Assembly (NCBI GenBank): GCA_001464695.1
Contig: LNDQ01000102.1
Span: 1-52,405, forward strand
Direction of reading: 5' to 3'
From: Betaproteobacteria bacterium Ga0077523
Lineage (GTDB): Bacteria; Pseudomonadota; Gammaproteobacteria; Burkholderiales; Ga0077523
DNA: 52,405 nt
Shown piece by piece: positions 1-8,611 of this stretch. Position numbers and translations under genes: made by a program. The notes under the pieces are model-generated. The model saw only the letters and a program-made list of their open reading frames with translations, was not told the DNA's origin and did no database searches. Positions within the stretch are counted from its first letter, which is position 1. Each line of letters starts with the position of its first letter.

Positions 1-85
1 ACCTTCCCCCACCGAAGGTGGGGGAAGGGGTGTACGTCCCCTCCCCCGGCTTTGCCGGGGGAGGGTTAGGGAGGGGGCGCCGCCG
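1..85. repeat. GC-rich palindromic intergenic repeat, copy 1
   Basis: Two perfect hairpins stand side by side just beyond the polA stop codon. Arms 2-13 and 17-28 pair over 12 bp around a GAA loop; arms 39-50 and 54-65 pair over 12 bp around TTT. A short linker reading GTACGT joins them. The same two-hairpin unit recurs in reverse-complement orientation at 5692-5783, and related single hairpins occur at 13964-13986, 34938-35080 and 37132-37158. It may end leftward polA transcription, although no T-tract follows either hairpin. The left end may extend outside the window. Confidence 0.85.
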
Positions 86-90
86 GTTCC

Positions 91-2796
91 TCAATGCGCC
101 CGCTCCCAATTCGGACCCGACCCTACATCCACCACCAGCGGCACTGCCAGCTCGGCAACGCGCGTCATGTATCCCGGCAGTTCCGCCATCACCCGCGCGA
201 GTTCCGCATCGGGCACCTCGAGCACCAGTTCGTCGTGTACCTGCATGATCAGACGCGACACGAGGTGCTCTTTCTCGATCCATTGCTGAACCGCGATCAT
301 CGCGAGCTTGATGAGATCGGCGGCCGTCCCCTGCATCGGCGCGTTGATGGCGGCGCGCTCCGCGCCTTGACGCCGGCCCTGGTTCTGCGCACGAATCTCC
401 GGCAGATACAGGCGCCGCCCGAACACGGTCTCGACGTACCCGGAATCGCGAGCCGAGTTGCGCGTGCGCTGCATGTAGTCCGCCACACCCGGATAACGCG
501 CGAAGTAGCGCTCCATGTACTGCTGAGCGGCCGACCGTTCGATACCAAGCTGGGAGGCGAGGCCGAACGCCGACATGCCGTAGATCAACCCGAAATTGAT
601 CACCTTGGCGTAGCGGCGCTGCTCGGAACTCACTTCACCCACCGGGACACCGAACACTTCGGACGCTGTCGCCCGATGCACGTCCTCACCTGCCGCGAAC
701 GCCTTGAGCAGTGACGCATCCCCCGACAGGTGCGCCATGATGCGCAGTTCGATCTGCGAGTAGTCGGCCGAAACGATGTGTGAACCGGGCGGCGCGATGA
801 ACGCTTCGCGGATGCGGCGGCCTTCGACGGTGCGCACCGGAATGTTCTGCAGGTTCGGATCGGTGCTGGACAGGCGTCCGGTCACCGCAGTGGCCTGCCC
901 ATAGTTGGTGTGCACGCGGCCGGTCGACGGGTTCACCATGCGCGGCAACTTGTCCGTGTAGGTCGACTTCAACTTCGATACGCTGCGCCAGTCGAGAATG
1001 CGCTTGGGCAGCGGATGATCGAGGGCGAGCTGTTCCAGCACCTCTTCGTCCGTGGAAGGCGCGCCGCTCGGGGTCTTCTTCACCACGGGCAGCTTGTGCT
1101 TCTCGAACAGGATCTCCTGGAGTTGCTTCGGTGACCCCAGATTGAACGGCTGCCCGGCGAGCTCGTGCGCCTCGCGTTCGAGCTCCAGCATGCGCTGACC
1201 CAGCGCGGTGCTCTGGGACTCGAGCAACCGGGCGTCGATGAGCACGCCCTGGCGTTCCATCTTGAGCAGCACCTGCATCACCGGCATCTCGATGTCGCGG
1301 TACACCCGGGCCAACGCGGGCTCGCGTTCGAGTTGCGGCAGCATCGCCTGGTGCAGCTGCAGCGTGATGTCGGCGTCCTCCGCCGAGTACTCGGTGGCGC
1401 GTTCGACACTGACCTGGTCGAAACCGATCTGGCTGGCGCCCTTGCCGGCGACTTCCTCGAAGGTGATCGTCTTGACCCCGAGATGCCGCATGGCCATGGA
1501 GTCCATGTCGTGCGGCTTGTGGCTCTCGATCACATACGACTCGAGCAGGGTGTCGTGCACGACGCCGCCGAAGCGGATATCGTGATTCAACAGCACGTGC
1601 GCGTCGTACTTCGCGTTCTGGCCGAGCTTCGGCCTGTGGTCGCTCTCGATCCAGGGCTTCAGCCTGGCCAGAGTCGCCTTGAAATCGAGCTGCTCCGGTG
1701 CGCCCGTATAGCGGTGCGCAAGCGGCAGATAAGCTGCTTCATGGGGCGTGATCGCGAAGGACAGGCCGACGATTTGTGCCGTCATCGGATCGAGGCCGGT
1801 CGTCTCGGTGTCGAACGCGGTGATCGGGGCGGCGTCCAGTTTCGCCATCCAGCGGTCGAGCGCCGTGGCGTCGAGGATGCATTCGTAGTGCCGCTCCGGC
1901 GGCGGGGCATCGAGTGCCGGCGCCGAGGCGGGTTGCGGATCGGCGGCATTCGCATCCTTGAGCTCGCGCAGCCAGGTCTTGAAATCGAAGCGCTCGTACA
2001 GTTTCGCGAGTTGCTCGCGATCTTCCGGTTGCGCCGCGAGCTCTTCCGGACCGAGGGGCAGTTCGACGTCGCACTTCACCGTCAGCAAGCGGCGGCCCTG
2101 GGGCAGCCAGTCGAGCGCCTTGCGCAGGTTGTCCCCGACGGCCCCACCGATCTCGTCGGCGCGCTTGACGATCTCGTCGAGGGTTCCGAACTGCTGCAGC
2201 CACTTGACCGCGGTCTTCGGCCCCACCTTCTCCACGCCGGGCACATTGTCCACGCTGTCGCCCACCAAAGTGAAGTAGTCCACGATCCGTTCCGGCGGCA
2301 CCCCGAACTTGGCTTCGACGCCGGGCACATCGAGCGTCTCGTTCGACATGGTGTTGACCAGGGTCACGTGCGGCGTCACCAGTTGCGCGAGGTCCTTGTC
2401 GCCGGTCGAGATCACGGCGCTGATGCCGGCTTGCTCGGCTTGCGCCGCCAGCGTCCCGATCACATCGTCCGCCTCCACGTGGTCCACCATGAGCAGCGGC
2501 CAGCCGAGTGCGCGGACGAGTTCGTGGATCGGCTCGATCTGGCGCGCGAGGTCCTCGGGCATGGACGGGCGGTTCGCCTTGTACTCGGGATACCAGTCGT
2601 CGCGGAAGGTCTTTCCTTTCGCGTCGAAAACGCAGGCGATATAATCCGCCGGCACCTCACGACGGAGACGGCGCAGCATGTTGGCCACGCCGTACACCGC
2701 GCCGGTCGGCTCTCCGGCCCGGTTCCTCAAGTCCGGCATCGCGTGGAACGCGCGGTACAGATAGGACGAACCGTCCACCAACAAAAGCGTCTTCAC
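91..2796 (-). CDS. polA: DNA polymerase I
   Basis: This is a 901-residue DNA polymerase I, used for Okazaki fragment maturation and repair gap filling. The N-terminal third is a 5'-3' exonuclease beginning VKTLLLVDGSSYLYRAFHA. A 3'-5' proofreading domain follows, with an intact DTETTGLD metal-binding motif near residue 330. The C-terminal polymerase domain has motif A (SADYSQIELR), motif B (KVINFGLIYG) and motif C (QVHDELVLEV). I place the start at the GTG ending at 2796, with GGAAGA four bases upstream and family-typical sequence starting there. A longer in-frame ATG at 2895 would add 33 unrelated residues and run into the divergent gene. The gap to the divergent LOG gene is only 32 bp, so the two promoter regions must overlap neighbouring coding sequence. 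Confidence 0.97.
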   Translation of the reverse strand: MKTLLLVDGSSYLYRAFHAMPDLRNRAGEPTGAVYGVANMLRRLRREVPADYIACVFDAKGKTFRDDWYPEYKANRPSMPEDLARQIEPIHELVRALGWPLLMVDHVEADDVIGTLAAQAEQAGISAVISTGDKDLAQLVTPHVTLVNTMSNETLDVPGVEAKFGVPPERIVDYFTLVGDSVDNVPGVEKVGPKTAVKWLQQFGTLDEIVKRADEIGGAVGDNLRKALDWLPQGRRLLTVKCDVELPLGPEELAAQPEDREQLAKLYERFDFKTWLRELKDANAADPQPASAPALDAPPPERHYECILDATALDRWMAKLDAAPITAFDTETTGLDPMTAQIVGLSFAITPHEAAYLPLAHRYTGAPEQLDFKATLARLKPWIESDHRPKLGQNAKYDAHVLLNHDIRFGGVVHDTLLESYVIESHKPHDMDSMAMRHLGVKTITFEEVAGKGASQIGFDQVSVERATEYSAEDADITLQLHQAMLPQLEREPALARVYRDIEMPVMQVLLKMERQGVLIDARLLESQSTALGQRMLELEREAHELAGQPFNLGSPKQLQEILFEKHKLPVVKKTPSGAPSTDEEVLEQLALDHPLPKRILDWRSVSKLKSTYTDKLPRMVNPSTGRVHTNYGQATAVTGRLSSTDPNLQNIPVRTVEGRRIREAFIAPPGSHIVSADYSQIELRIMAHLSGDASLLKAFAAGEDVHRATASEVFGVPVGEVSSEQRRYAKVINFGLIYGMSAFGLASQLGIERSAAQQYMERYFARYPGVADYMQRTRNSARDSGYVETVFGRRLYLPEIRAQNQGRRQGAERAAINAPMQGTAADLIKLAMIAVQQWIEKEHLVSRLIMQVHDELVLEVPDAELARVMAELPGYMTRVAELAVPLVVDVGSGPNWERAH

Positions 2797-2828
2797 GTGT
2801 TCTTCCGAATCACCGCTCGAGGAAACCC

Positions 2829-3557
2829 ATGACGATCGGGAACAAGATTCCTGTTCCGCTTGCGCCCGAGCTCCTGGACAAATCCTGGTCGGCACGCGAG
2901 TCGTGGCGGGTGCTCGCGATTATGGCAGAGTTCGTCGAGGCGACCGAACGTCTCAATGCCGTGCGGCCCGCGGTCTCCATCTTCGGCAGCGCGCGAACAC
3001 CGCCGGACCACCCCTACTACGCGCTCACCGAGCGTATCGCGCGCGAACTCTCCGATGCCGGCTTCACCGTGATCTCCGGCGGTGGTCCGGGCATCATGGA
3101 AGCTGCCAACAAGGGCGCGTTCTACGGGCGGTCGCCGTCGGTCGGCCTCAACATCCAGTTGCCGCACGAGCAGCTCTCCAACCGCTACCAGGACATCAGC
3201 CAGACCTTCCGCCACTTCTTCGCGCGCAAGGTCATGTTCGTGAAGTTCGCCTCGGCCTACGTGGTGATGCCCGGTGGCTTCGGCACGCTGGACGAGCTGA
3301 TGGAAGCATTGACCCTGGTGCAGACCCGCAAGACGCGCCGCATTCCGATCATCCTGGTGCAGGCGTCGTTCTGGAAGGGCATGCTCGACTGGTTCCGTTC
3401 GACCCTGGTCGCCGAGAAGATGATCGACCCCGAGGACATGGATCTCATTCAGGTGATCGACGAGCCGAGCGCCGTCGTCCAGGCGATCTTCAGCCACTAC
3501 GAGAAGCGCGGGTTCGAGCCTTCCGCGGCGGAGCGCGAGGCTCTGCTCAATCTTTAG
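2829..3557 (+). CDS. LOG family (TIGR00730-type) nucleotide phosphoribohydrolase-like protein
   Basis: A 242-residue Rossmann-fold protein of the LOG family, formerly misannotated as lysine decarboxylase. It shows SGGGPGIMEAAN near residues 83-94 and the diagnostic PGGFGTLDE near 148-156. Characterised LOG relatives hydrolyse nucleoside 5'-monophosphates, such as cytokinin riboside monophosphates in plants and actinobacteria or purine and pyrimidine nucleotides in proteobacteria. The substrate here cannot be told from sequence. The ATG at 2829 has GAGG about six bases upstream. The gene is divergent from polA, and a palindromic repeat separates it from thrB. It has about 30 residues before the conserved core. 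Confidence 0.9.
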   Translation: MTIGNKIPVPLAPELLDKSWSARESWRVLAIMAEFVEATERLNAVRPAVSIFGSARTPPDHPYYALTERIARELSDAGFTVISGGGPGIMEAANKGAFYGRSPSVGLNIQLPHEQLSNRYQDISQTFRHFFARKVMFVKFASAYVVMPGGFGTLDELMEALTLVQTRKTRRIPIILVQASFWKGMLDWFRSTLVAEKMIDPEDMDLIQVIDEPSAVVQAIFSHYEKRGFEPSAAEREALLNL

Positions 3558-3564
3558 ATGAGAC

Positions 3565-3632
3565 AGCCCCCACGCTTCCTTCGGTCGCTGCCCCCCGGGG
3601 GGGCGCGTCAGCGTCTTGGGGCGGCCCGGCGA
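3565..3632. repeat. Dispersed GC-rich repeat, family B, copy 1
   Basis: This intergenic element between the LOG gene and thrB runs from a CCCCCACGC block through a CCCCCC/GGGGGG palindrome to CTTGGGGCGGCCCGGCGA. The same terminal block appears three times at 4687-4918 and in reverse orientation at 8114-8181. Repeats of this wording are widespread between genes in Burkholderiales. The rest of the gap up to 3720 contains only a GC-rich stretch and no recognisable gene. Confidence 0.8.
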
Positions 3633-3720
3633 CACCCACCTCGAAGTTCGTTACGAGAGGGCCCGTGCGACCCGGCTGCGCCGGCCGCGGGCCCGTCGCG
3701 ATAGCCGATGTCGTACTGAC

Positions 3721-4680
3721 ATGTCCGTCTTCACCCGCGTCACGGCCGAGCAACTGTCCGAATGGCTCAAGGGCTATTCCGTCGGTCATCTGAGCGAGCT
3801 GAAAGGCATTCTCGCCGGCATCGAGAACACCAACTACTTCGTCACGACCACCAACGGTCGCTATGTGCTCACCCTGTTCGAGAAACTGAAGCCGGCCGAA
3901 CTGCCGTTCTATCTCGAACTGATGGCGCACCTGTCGAATCATGGCTTGCCGTGTCCGAAGCCGATCGCCAATCTCGACAACTCGTTTCTCGGGCACCTGA
4001 ACGGCAAGCCGGCCGCGCTCGTGACGTGTCTCGACGGTGCGCCGGTGATGACTCCGGGTCCCGAGCAATGCGCGCGCGTCGGCGAAGTGCTGGCCGACCT
4101 GCATCTCGCGGGGCGCTCCTACCGCGGGCATCTCGACAACCTGCGCGGCCCGAAGTGGTGGACCGCCACCGCGCCCGAGTTGCTGCCGTTCCTGTCCGAC
4201 ACGAACAAGGCCATGCTGACCGGCGAAGTGGCGTTCCAGGCGAGCCATCGGCTCGACGACCTGCCGCGCGGTGTCGTGCATGCCGACCTGTTTCGCGACA
4301 ACGTGCTGTTCCACGGCGAAGTGATCGGAGGCGTGATCGACTTCTACTTTGCCTGCATCGACGTCCTGCTCTATGACGTGGCCATCACCGTGAACGACTG
4401 GTGCACGACGGAAGATTGCGAACTCGATCCGGTGCGTACACGCGCCCTGCTGGATGCCTATCGCGGTACCCGCGATTTCACCGAAGCGGAAAGAAGGGCG
4501 TGGCCGGTGATGCTGCGTGCTGGAGCCCTGCGTTTCTGGGTGTCCCGCTTGTACGACTTCCACCTGCCGCGTCCGGGCGATCTCACCCACGCGCACGATC
4601 CGGTGCGCTTCGAGCGCATCCTGCGGCACCATGTGGAAAGTACCGGACTAACGGGACCGCACTTGCGGTTGGTGGCCTAG
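3721..4680 (+). CDS. thrB: Homoserine kinase (ThrB, APH-fold type)
   Basis: A 319-residue homoserine kinase of the proteobacterial type, built on the aminoglycoside-phosphotransferase fold rather than the GHMP fold. It phosphorylates L-homoserine with ATP in threonine synthesis. The start MSVFTRVTAEQL and the following GILAGIENTNYFV are typical of the family. The catalytic loop reads GVVHADLFRDNVLF, with the catalytic Asp and metal-ligand Asn, followed by the metal-binding GVIDFYFA. The start codon is the ATG at 3721; no clear ribosome binding site precedes it. It lies between two family-B repeat blocks. metX, at 12.8 kb in this window, draws on the same homoserine pool. Confidence 0.95.
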   Translation: MSVFTRVTAEQLSEWLKGYSVGHLSELKGILAGIENTNYFVTTTNGRYVLTLFEKLKPAELPFYLELMAHLSNHGLPCPKPIANLDNSFLGHLNGKPAALVTCLDGAPVMTPGPEQCARVGEVLADLHLAGRSYRGHLDNLRGPKWWTATAPELLPFLSDTNKAMLTGEVAFQASHRLDDLPRGVVHADLFRDNVLFHGEVIGGVIDFYFACIDVLLYDVAITVNDWCTTEDCELDPVRTRALLDAYRGTRDFTEAERRAWPVMLRAGALRFWVSRLYDFHLPRPGDLTHAHDPVRFERILRHHVESTGLTGPHLRLVA

Positions 4681-4686
4681 GATGAA

Positions 4687-4918
4687 GCGCTCCCCACGCT
4701 CTCTGCAGTTGTTGCCCCCCATGGGGCCAGCCCTCTTGGGGCGGCCCGGCGAGGGCTCAGTGTGACGTCCCCCCCGATAGGCCTGCGGCCTCTCCCCCCC
4801 AGGGGGCCAGCCCTCTTGGGGCGGCCCGGCGAGGGCTGTGATGTGACGACCCCCCCGACAGGCCTGACGGCCTTTCCCCCCAGGGGGCCAGCCCTCTTGG
4901 GACGGCCCGGCGAGGGCT
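4687..4918. repeat. Tandem array of about three 80-bp family-B repeats
   Basis: Three imperfect tandem units fill the gap between thrB and the next gene. The shared block CGGCGAGGGCT recurs with GAGGGCT at 4751, 4831 and 4912, a period of 80-81 bp. Each unit ends with a CCAGCCCTCTTGGGgCGGCCCGGCGAGGGCT block. The second and third also carry CCCCCGAtAGGCCTGcGGCCT, which recurs at 24097. The array stops four bases before the next start codon, so its final GAGGG sits where a ribosome binding site should be. Confidence 0.85.
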
Positions 4919-4921
4919 GAT

Positions 4922-5686
4922 ATGGCACAAACGCCGCGCGTCCCGCTGCCCGAGGTCCGCAGCGTCCCCTTCATCCGCGGCTGGTTCTGGGTCGTCGAGG
5001 GCTGGAAGTTGTTCCTGCGCAAGCCGCTCACCGCCATCGTGTTCACGATCGCGCTGTGGGCCATCATCTACCTGAGCGGCATTCACGGCTTGCTGGCGGC
5101 CGCGGTGGCGGTGCTGCTCCCTGTGTTCCTGGGCGGCTGGGTCGCCGCCTGCGACACCATCGCCCGCGGCGAACCGGTGCCGGTCACGATGTTCTTCGAA
5201 GGCTTCCGGCGCCGCACCGCGGAGCTCGGTGCGGTCGGCGGCTTCAACGTCATCGCGAATCTGCTCGTGCTGATGATCGTCTTCGCGGCCGGCGGCGACA
5301 TGCTCGGCAAGCTGATGAGCGATCCGACATCGGTGGATCCGGCAGCCGTGGCCGAGGCATCGGCCCGCATCGCGCAGGCGTTGCTGCTTGGTGTGGTGGT
5401 GGGCTTGCCGGTGGCGATGGCCGTCTGGTTTGCCCCATTCGCCGTGATGCTCGATGGCGTGCGTCCGCTGCATGCGCTCGCCGGCTCCTTGCGTGCCATG
5501 GTGCGCAACATGTTGCCGTTCCTGCTCTACAGCGTGGTGTGGCTCGCGATCGGTGTCGCGTTGTTCAGCGTCGCCAGCGTGCTGTTCGGGGTCCGCGCGG
5601 CGCTCGGGATCAGCGTGTGGCTGATGATGCCGGTGCTGGTGCCGAGCGTGTATGTGAGCTATCGGGACATTTTCAAGGCTGCGTAG
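4922..5686 (+). CDS. BPSS1780-family integral membrane protein
   Basis: A 254-residue polytopic membrane protein with no assigned biochemical role. After a conserved N-terminal stretch (RSVPFIRGWFWVVEGWKLF) come about five hydrophobic segments: residues around 40-75, 103-120, 148-175, 190-220 and 228-245. The pattern matches the betaproteobacterial BPSS1780 family. The start is the ATG at 4922, and the only Shine-Dalgarno-like sequence, GAGGG, belongs to the end of the upstream tandem repeat. The gene converges on uvrD across a two-hairpin repeat. The family call is from memory of its N-terminus and membrane pattern. Confidence 0.75.
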   Translation: MAQTPRVPLPEVRSVPFIRGWFWVVEGWKLFLRKPLTAIVFTIALWAIIYLSGIHGLLAAAVAVLLPVFLGGWVAACDTIARGEPVPVTMFFEGFRRRTAELGAVGGFNVIANLLVLMIVFAAGGDMLGKLMSDPTSVDPAAVAEASARIAQALLLGVVVGLPVAMAVWFAPFAVMLDGVRPLHALAGSLRAMVRNMLPFLLYSVVWLAIGVALFSVASVLFGVRAALGISVWLMMPVLVPSVYVSYRDIFKAA

Positions 5687-5691
5687 GCTGC

Positions 5692-5783
5692 GGCCCCCAC
5701 CCTGACCTTCCCCCGGCAAAGCCGGTGGAGGGGACGTACACCCCTTCCCCCACCTTCGGTGGGGGAAGGCTGGGATGGGGGCA
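5692..5783. repeat. GC-rich palindromic repeat, copy 2, between convergent genes
   Basis: This is the reverse complement of the element at the left edge of the window, with the same two hairpins, the ACGTACA linker and one visible mismatch (GCCGGTGG). It ends with GGGGGAAGGCTGGGATGGGGG, a block found again as the right arm of the element at 34938-35080. It fills the 103 bp between the convergent membrane-protein and uvrD genes and probably acts as a two-way transcription stop. Confidence 0.85.
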
Positions 5784-5789
5784 GCAACT

Positions 5790-7982
5790 TCAAGCCGCCG
5801 TGAGCTTCGCGTACTCCAGCGCAAGCCATTTGAGCCCGGCATTGCGGAAGTTGACCTGCACCCGCGCGTCCGAGCCTCGCCCTTCGGAGCTCACGATCAC
5901 CCCGGCGCCGAACTTCGGATGCACCACGTTCTGCCCGACGCGCCAGCCGGAATCGCGGGCCGACAGCGACGTGAACGCGGGCGGTGCCGAGGAGCGGAAC
6001 GGAGGTGCCGCCCACGTCCGCATCGGTGCGGCGTTCAGACGCTTCATGAGCTGCGGCGGTACCTCTTCGAGAAAGCGCGAAGCGACGCCGTAGCGCGTCT
6101 GTCCGTGCAGCATGCGCGATTGCGCGTAGGAAAGGTAAAGGCGGCGTCGTGCCCGCGTGATCGCCACGTACATGAGCCGGCGTTCCTCCTCGAGGCCGTC
6201 ATCTTCGTTCAGGCTGTTCTCATGCGGGAACAGACCCTCTTCGAGACCGCCGACGAAGACCGTGTGGAACTCGAGCCCCTTGGCCGAATGCACGGTCATG
6301 AGCTGCAGCGCCTCCGCTCCCGCGCCGGCCTGATGCTCCCCGGCTTCCAGCGCCGCGTGTGCGAGAAAGGCATTCAATGCCGCCAGCGGATCGTTCGGAT
6401 CGGCGGTGCCGCCTGCTTCGGCGGCCGGGTCATAGATTGCTTCCACGACGAAGGCCGCGGCCGCATTCACCAGTTCGTCGAGGTTCTCGAGGCGTTCCGC
6501 GCCTTCCTTCTCGGTCTGGTAGTGCTGCTTGAGACCGCTGCCCTCGACCACGTGTTCGACGATCTCCGCGAGCGGCAAGCCTGCGACCTGCCGGCGTAGC
6601 CCCTCGACCATCTGGACGAAGGTCGCGATGCTGCTGCCGGCCTTGCCGCCGAGCGCGCCGCTGCAACCCGCTTGCCAAAGGCTGGTGCCGCGCTGCCGGC
6701 CTGCTTCCTGCAGCTGCTCGATGCTGCGTGCGCCGATGCCGCGCGCAGGGAAATTGATCACCCGCAGCAACGCCCCGTCATCCTCAGGGTTAGCCACCAG
6801 TCGCAGATAGGCCAGTGCATGCTTGACCTCCTGCCGTTCGAAGAAGCGCAGGCCGCCGTAGACGCGATAGGGAATGGCGGCGTTGAACAGCGCGTGTTCG
6901 AGCACGCGCGATTGAGCATTCGAGCGATACAGCAGCGCGATGTCCGAGAGCCGCACATCCTCGCGCTGCAAGCTCTTCACTTCGTCGACGATGAAGGCGG
7001 CTTCCTCACTGTCCGTGGCCGCCTCGAACACGCGCAGCGGCTCGCCGCTGCCCTCCGCGGTCCACAGGTTCTTGCCGAGGCGCTCGCGGTTGTTGGCTAT
7101 CAGCGCGTTCGCGGCATCGAGGATGTTGCCGTGCGAACGGTAGTTCTGCTCGAGCTTGATGACCTTCTCGATGCGGAAGTCGCGCTCGAAGGACGCCATG
7201 TTGCCCACGTCGGCGCCACGGAAGGCGTATATGGACTGATCATCGTCCCCTACCGCGAACACCGCTGCTTCCTGGCCCGCCAGCAACTTCAACCAGCCGT
7301 ACTGCAGCTTGTTGGTGTCCTGGAACTCGTCCACCAGGATGTGCTGAAAGCGTGACTGGTAGTGGGCGCGCAGCACTTCGTTGCGCTTCAACAGCTCGTA
7401 GCTGCGCAGCAGCAGTTCCGCGAAGTCCACTACACCTTCCTGGTTGCACTGCCGGTCGTACGCCTCGTAGATATCGTTCAGGCGGCGTGCGAAGTCGTCC
7501 GCCGGATCCACCTGGGACGATCGCAGCCCCGCCTCCTTCTGCGCGTTGATGAACCATTGGGCCTGGCGCGGCGGATACTTCTCGTCGTCGATGTTCAGCG
7601 TGCGCATCACGCGCTTGACGATGGAAAGCTGGTCGGCCGAGTCCAGGATCTGGAATGCCGCCGGCAGTGCGGCATCGCGATGGTGTGCACGCAACAGCCG
7701 GTTGCACAGCCCGTGGAACGTGCCGACCCACATGCCGCGCGTGTTGATCGGAAGCATTGCCGAAATGCGGGTCAGCATCTCGCGCGCCGCCTTGTTGGTG
7801 AACGTGACTGCCAGCAGCGCCATGGGGCTCACCTGGCCGGTCTGGATGAGCCACGCGATCCGGGTGGTGAGGACCCGGGTCTTGCCGCTGCCGGCGCCGG
7901 CGAGGATCAGTGCCGACATGCGCGGCAGCGTGACGGCCTCGAGTTGCTGCGGATTCAGGCCGTCGAGAAGAGAGGAGTTCAT
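5790..7982 (-). CDS. uvrD: ATP-dependent DNA helicase UvrD/PcrA
   Basis: A 730-residue superfamily 1A 3'-5' helicase, used in nucleotide excision repair and mismatch repair and in removing proteins from DNA. The Walker A motif GAGSGKT is at residues 29-35. Motif II is DEFQDTN, motif III includes VGDDDQSIYAFRGA, and further motifs include QNYRSHG, TVHSAKGLEF and VAITRARRRLYLSYA. A C-terminal Tudor-like tail ends the protein, as in PcrA/UvrD. Length is normal for the family. The ATG at 7982 is followed by MNSSLLDGLNPQQLEAV, which matches the usual N-terminus. Confidence 0.96.
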   Translation of the reverse strand: MNSSLLDGLNPQQLEAVTLPRMSALILAGAGSGKTRVLTTRIAWLIQTGQVSPMALLAVTFTNKAAREMLTRISAMLPINTRGMWVGTFHGLCNRLLRAHHRDAALPAAFQILDSADQLSIVKRVMRTLNIDDEKYPPRQAQWFINAQKEAGLRSSQVDPADDFARRLNDIYEAYDRQCNQEGVVDFAELLLRSYELLKRNEVLRAHYQSRFQHILVDEFQDTNKLQYGWLKLLAGQEAAVFAVGDDDQSIYAFRGADVGNMASFERDFRIEKVIKLEQNYRSHGNILDAANALIANNRERLGKNLWTAEGSGEPLRVFEAATDSEEAAFIVDEVKSLQREDVRLSDIALLYRSNAQSRVLEHALFNAAIPYRVYGGLRFFERQEVKHALAYLRLVANPEDDGALLRVINFPARGIGARSIEQLQEAGRQRGTSLWQAGCSGALGGKAGSSIATFVQMVEGLRRQVAGLPLAEIVEHVVEGSGLKQHYQTEKEGAERLENLDELVNAAAAFVVEAIYDPAAEAGGTADPNDPLAALNAFLAHAALEAGEHQAGAGAEALQLMTVHSAKGLEFHTVFVGGLEEGLFPHENSLNEDDGLEEERRLMYVAITRARRRLYLSYAQSRMLHGQTRYGVASRFLEEVPPQLMKRLNAAPMRTWAAPPFRSSAPPAFTSLSARDSGWRVGQNVVHPKFGAGVIVSSEGRGSDARVQVNFRNAGLKWLALEYAKLTAA

Positions 7983-8005
7983 GGAGCGATTCGGGTTGTG
8001 TCCGA

Positions 8006-8011
8006 ATTATA
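8006..8011 (-). promoter_or_regulatory. Candidate -10 element for uvrD
   Basis: A perfect TATAAT on the minus strand sits 24 bases upstream of the uvrD ATG. I see no good -35 hexamer at the usual distance, so the call rests on the -10 alone. Confidence 0.45.
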
Positions 8012-8113
8012 GAGGGCGCTCCACGCGGGCCGAGGCATTTTGCCCGCGGGGCATCTGGTATCGTTCCGGTCCGGTCCGCGCCTGACGGCGCGCATCCATC
8101 CGCCACGTCAATG

Positions 8114-8181
8114 GCGCCGGGCCGCCCCAAGCCATTGATGCACCCCCTCGGGGGGCAGCGACCGCAGGGAGCGTGGGGGTC
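8114..8181. repeat. Dispersed GC-rich repeat, family B, inverted copy
   Basis: Read on the minus strand, this element runs from a CCCCCACGC block through a CCCCCC/GGGGGG palindrome to CTTGGGGCGGCCCGGCGC, matching the copy at 3565-3632 in the opposite orientation. It lies between divergent uvrD and the small secreted-protein gene. The rest of the gap (8012-8113) shows no gene. Confidence 0.8.
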
Positions 8182-8204
8182 GTTTTTCGTTCTAGGAGCA
8201 CGCT

Positions 8205-8563
8205 TTGAAACCGAACACTTTTTCCGCGAGTCCGACTGCCTCCACCGTCATCCGGCGTTGCCTCGCCGCGGTGGCGCTCGCTTTCTGTGCCGGCCCCGTC
8301 GCGGCCGCCGAAGCCCCCGGCCCGGTCTCCGTCACCATCGACTGGCTGGCCACCAATGGACGCTGTGAGTTCATGCTGACCAAGGACGACGAGGGCTACG
8401 GCATCGTGCTCAAGATGGACCCGATCATTCCGCTCGCGCCCGGCGACGTGATCGTCGGCAAGCTGTCCACGATCAACTTCACCGGCCGTACGGCGCGCGG
8501 CGCAAGGACGCCGTGAAGCAGATGGTCGAGTGGTCGCGGTTCTGCAAGCCGCCGGCCGAGTAA
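8205..8563 (+). pseudogene. Small secreted hypothetical protein, apparent frameshift near the 3' end
   Basis: Translation starts at a TTG (8205) with AGGAG six bases upstream. It gives a signal peptide ending near PVAAAEA, then a domain I do not recognise (SVTIDWLATNGRCEFMLTKD). The frame stops early at 8516. From about 8490 another frame continues plausibly to TAA at 8561-8563, reading RRKDAVKQMVEWSRFCKPPAE, which looks like a genuine protein end. The two frames differ as if one base were missing near 8490-8505. The joined product would be about 119 residues. It could be a real mutation or a sequencing error. A strong hairpin follows directly. Confidence 0.6.
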
Positions 8564-8576
8564 CTCCCGGGGGCCC

Positions 8577-8603
8577 GGACCGACACCCGGAAGGTGTCGG
8601 TCC
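8577..8603. terminator. Hairpin between convergent genes
   Basis: Arms 8577-8587 and 8593-8603 (GGACCGACACC / GGTGTCGGTCC) pair perfectly over 11 bp around a CGGAA loop. It lies between the 3' ends of the small secreted-protein gene and the FecR-SPOR gene, so it probably stops transcription from both sides. No T-tract follows, so an intrinsic mechanism is uncertain. Confidence 0.6.
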
Positions 8604-8611
8604 TCCCCGGC

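Noticed and set aside
1165..2832. A 555-residue plus-strand frame opposite polA
   Set aside because: Composition is that of an antisense shadow and polA is unambiguous.
4687..4918. Tandem repeats as a possible CRISPR array
   Set aside because: Units are about 80 bp, adjoin without unique spacers, and no cas genes are present.
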